Origin: Bacteroidales bacterium
GTDB taxonomy: Bacteria > Bacteroidota > Bacteroidia > Bacteroidales > UBA10428
Assembly: GCA_016926205.1 (NCBI GenBank)
Contig: JAFGPB010000080.1
Coordinates: forward strand, 1 to 55,621
Length of the DNA stretch: 55,621 nucleotides
Direction: 5' to 3'
This document shows positions 53,940 through 55,621 of this stretch, in pieces. Both the position numbers and the translations under genes were made by a program. Positions within the stretch are counted from its first letter, which is position 1, and every line of letters begins with the position of its first letter. Under the pieces are notes generated by a model, which saw only the letters and a program-made list of their open reading frames with translations, was not told the origin of the DNA and ran no database searches.

Positions 53940-54671
53940 CTACCAGACAAAGAAGCACTCGGGGATATTCAATATATCGGAACAGTTTAAACACGGATAG
54001 ATTTTTGTGGTTATACCGGCTACATGATACCCTTGATATTGATATTCTGAAACACTCTTCTGATTTGCACTAACATTTTCAACGATGACAGCTTTTCCAT
54101 CACGCCTCAAGATGTTACCGTTATAATCAAGACACAAAATATCTTCATTTTCAGGATTTTCATATACATCATAATGAATTGTATGTATCGTATCCGCAAT
54201 ACTTATATCTATAATATGAGCAGCAACACGTTGGAAGTTGTTATATTTAAAACTAACCCTTGCAATATCTTCTTCAGAAATATTTTTAATCACAATATCC
54301 GCTATCCTATTATATTCATCGATATGGGTAACGGTCGTAATGTAACATGTTTCATTATGAATAAGCTCTTCTTTGTATTTTGTAAGGTACAATTTGGCAC
54401 TGTCTGCCAGTTCACTGTTAGGGTAGTCGGTGATAAATTGTATCATCGATTCTACTGAATTAAGATCTTTTGCTTCCTGAAATTTATACTTCGTAAGATA
54501 CAAATTCGCACTATCTACCAGTTCGCTGTTGGGATGATCATTGATAAACTGAATCATCGATTCTATTGAACCAAGATCTTTTGCTTCCTGGAACTCTTTG
54601 TGAGCGCTATTACAACTTAATTGTAATAATAAGATGCTTAATAAAGCAAGAATGGTTTTCTTTGATATCAT
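53940..54671 (-). CDS. Lipoprotein with duplicated TPR-like motif
   Basis: 243 aa. A lipoprotein-type signal ends at Cys20 (LLLQLSC). Residues 27-63 and 64-100 are a 37-residue direct duplication (FQEAKDLGSIESMIQF / FQEAKDLNSVESMIQF, PNSELVDSANLYLTKYK / PNSELADSAKLYLTKYK), a helix pair resembling the 'tetratricopeptide-like PNSxxAxxA' motif of BamD/YbgF-type proteins. The remaining 140 residues are beta-rich and unassigned. It is the first gene of the island's minus-strand row when read from the right. Confidence 0.72.
   Translation of the reverse strand: MISKKTILALLSILLLQLSCNSAHKEFQEAKDLGSIESMIQFINDHPNSELVDSANLYLTKYKFQEAKDLNSVESMIQFITDYPNSELADSAKLYLTKYKEELIHNETCYITTVTHIDEYNRIADIVIKNISEEDIARVSFKYNNFQRVAAHIIDISIADTIHTIHYDVYENPENEDILCLDYNGNILRRDGKAVIVENVSANQKSVSEYQYQGYHVAGITTKIYPCLNCSDILNIPECFFVW
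54372..54593 (-). repeat. 111-bp in-frame tandem duplication in the lipoprotein gene
   Basis: Two units, 54483-54593 and 54372-54482, encode the 37-residue repeat. The unit sequences are similar but not identical, so the duplication is not very recent. Confidence 0.8.
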
Positions 54672-55204
54672 AAAGCTGTAAAAGTTAGTTTAGTCTTTAA
54701 ATATAATGAATATAAATAGTATGTCCAATAAATTCTTATTATTATCCTATTATAGTTGATGAAATACAAAAAGGATTTTAAAATCAAATAATATTCAATA
54801 GAATGCTTTTTGTTATACAACCTTATTAGACGTTCATCATTGCAGGTAGTATAATTGAAAATGATTATTTTTAATTATAATATGGTTTGGCAATTAATGA
54901 TTAGAAAGCAAATGAAAATATTGAATAAAAAACATTCGCAGCTTCACTACGTCCAGGGTTTTACGCGATTGACTTTCATGGTTTTATTCTGTATTATTGT
55001 TAGGTATAATATTACAGCTAACATTCTACCTTTTAATTTAGGCAACTTCAAGATTTTAACTGATCCTCAATTAGTCATTAATGGTATTTTAATTGATAAT
55101 GAAGGAATACCCTGCTGGATCACTGAAATTCGTGGTATTGCATTAAAAATTAAGTATATGCAAGGCAATGGAAGATTAAGTTCTATTGTACAGGTTCTTC
55201 AGAC
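54672..55204. other. A/T-rich intergenic region containing the right att-like repeat
   Basis: 533 bp. The plus-strand frame 54855-55226 begins with TTG or ATG at 54861 and runs through the att-like copy; it has no domain and I do not accept it as a gene. Apart from the repeat at 55110-55123 nothing is recognised. Confidence 0.4.
55110..55123 (+). repeat. attR-like direct repeat (copy of tRNA-Lys 3' end)
   Basis: CCCTGCTGGATCAC, identical to 49796-49809; with one extra A the match extends leftwards to GAAT. Only the T-arm 3' strand, acceptor 3' strand, discriminator and one base are present, as expected for a tRNA-targeted integration remnant. Confidence 0.65.
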
Positions 55205-55489
55205 TTACCCCAGCATTTCTTTCTGATTTCTTCCTTTTGTTCCGGGCATATCAAATCCTTTTTCAGTTTCATTTAAAATTCTTGTCCAAATTGCACCCAT
55301 CAAGTTATCCTGCGATTCAGCAACTATGCACAAATCCGTATCCTTTCCAAGATCCTTTATGCAATATGGTAATTCTGGTATTTTAATAATTTCTTTATCA
55401 GACTTCTCATGTCCTTTCGCTATAAAGATTGCCTCATACAGAAAATTATCCAAATCAGATATTTCAGTTTTTTAGATTTCACGAATTAT
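55205..55489 (-). pseudogene. Remnant of a GNAT acetyltransferase gene
   Basis: The residues DNFLYEAIFIAKGHE, then PELPYCIKDLGKDTD and GAIWTRILNETEKGFD are the N-terminal part of a common GNAT N-acetyltransferase type. Upstream the frame continues the family start as IIREI, then a TAA at 55474-55472, then KTEISDL; the codon where Met is expected is ATA (55489-55487). After GFD the family pattern stops and only 14 unrelated residues follow, so the acetyl-CoA-binding motif is missing. Lost start, internal stop and missing 3' half indicate a pseudogene, probably cut by recombination at the island border. Confidence 0.6.
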
Positions 55490-55621
55490 TTTTCAATTTA
55501 TCAGACTGATAGCCTGGCAATTAAACATATTTGCTGTTAAGCAAAGTGGCTTATTAATAAAATTCCAATATATCCTTATGTTTTAAAGCTTCTTGATAAA
55601 TTGTCCCTTTAGTAATAAAAG

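Larger units (their letters stand above)
49810..55109. mobile_element. Predicted genomic island at tRNA-Lys, without visible integrase
   Basis: About 5.3 kb between the tRNA 3' end and its 14-bp copy. Reasons: exact direct repeat in the same orientation, clear rise in A/T content in all genes, all genes on the minus strand, and a set of small membrane/envelope proteins unlike the housekeeping genes to the left. No integrase, relaxase or transposase frame is present, so it would be a defective or trans-mobilised element. The right border could also be internal to a larger island, since the flanking DNA after 55,123 is equally A/T-rich. Confidence 0.5.

Noticed and set aside
54855-55226. Possible 123-aa plus-strand gene
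   Set aside because: TTG or weak ATG start, no domain, runs through the att-like repeat and into the GNAT remnant on the other strand.

Overview
The window reads as a chromosomal segment of an anaerobic, amino-acid- or sugar-fermenting member of the Bacteroidetes (Bacteroidales/Marinilabiliales type). The sequence reasons are: several promoters with the Bacteroidetes -7 box TAnnTTTG; a RagB-free but typical set of short-signal lipoproteins and C-terminal-Phe beta-barrels; a MetA enzyme with the acetyl-CoA-type residue; a phosphotransacetylase / acetate kinase / phosphotransbutyrylase / butyrate kinase cluster; and many radical-SAM and Fe-S enzymes. I infer the phylum only; the species cannot be told from the sequence.

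Layout. 1-1.3 kb: two tandem Stealth-type sugar-phosphate transferase genes, the first cut by the window edge. 1.4-4.3 kb: MFS transporter and an exported Fe-S aldo/keto reductase-like protein, both on the minus strand. 4.5-5.6 kb: polyprenyl-phosphate sugar transferase. 5.6-9.5 kb: an SbcCD-like pair (YhaN-type ATPase and metallophosphoesterase) with an ATGA overlap. 9.8-10.2 kb: DoxX. 10.7-17.3 kb: a TetR-TolC-MFP-RND efflux operon ending in a small PII-like protein. 17.4-23.9 kb: minus-strand periplasmic or metabolic genes (class C beta-lactamase-fold hydrolase, aldo/keto reductase, uncharacterised lipoprotein, M3 oligopeptidase). 24.0-27.4 kb: two overlapping sensor-kinase genes. 27.6-29.6 kb: a small hypothetical protein and a DnaQ-exonuclease/GIY-YIG fusion. 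29.7-36.8 kb: purL, a short alpha-amylase-family gene, metA and rlmN. 36.8-39.8 kb: a YdiJ-like FAD/Fe-S dehydrogenase.

40.0-46.7 kb is the metabolic centre: pta, a divergent 3-hydroxyacyl-CoA dehydrogenase, ackA, ptb, buk and a divergent lysine-2,3-aminomutase-like radical SAM gene, closely spaced on the plus strand and preceded by a perfect inverted repeat. Together they give two acyl-CoA to acyl-phosphate to ATP modules (acetate, and butyrate or branched-chain acids). The last gene runs into a three-copy 63-bp tandem repeat that re-copies its own 3' end.

46.9-49.5 kb: SDR and two envelope proteins. At 49.7 kb lies a tRNA-Lys(UUU). Everything after it is visibly A/T-richer, carries only poorly characterised small membrane/envelope genes on the minus strand (SiaC-like, HEAT-repeat, PH-like, zinc-ribbon, beta-barrel, TPR-like lipoprotein), and ends near a 14-bp exact copy of the tRNA 3' end at 55,110-55,123. 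I interpret this as a roughly 5.3-kb integrated island bounded by att repeats, without a visible integrase, next to a decayed acetyltransferase gene. This island boundary, the non-canonical enzymes of the acyl-phosphate cluster and the repeats are the most interesting parts of the window.
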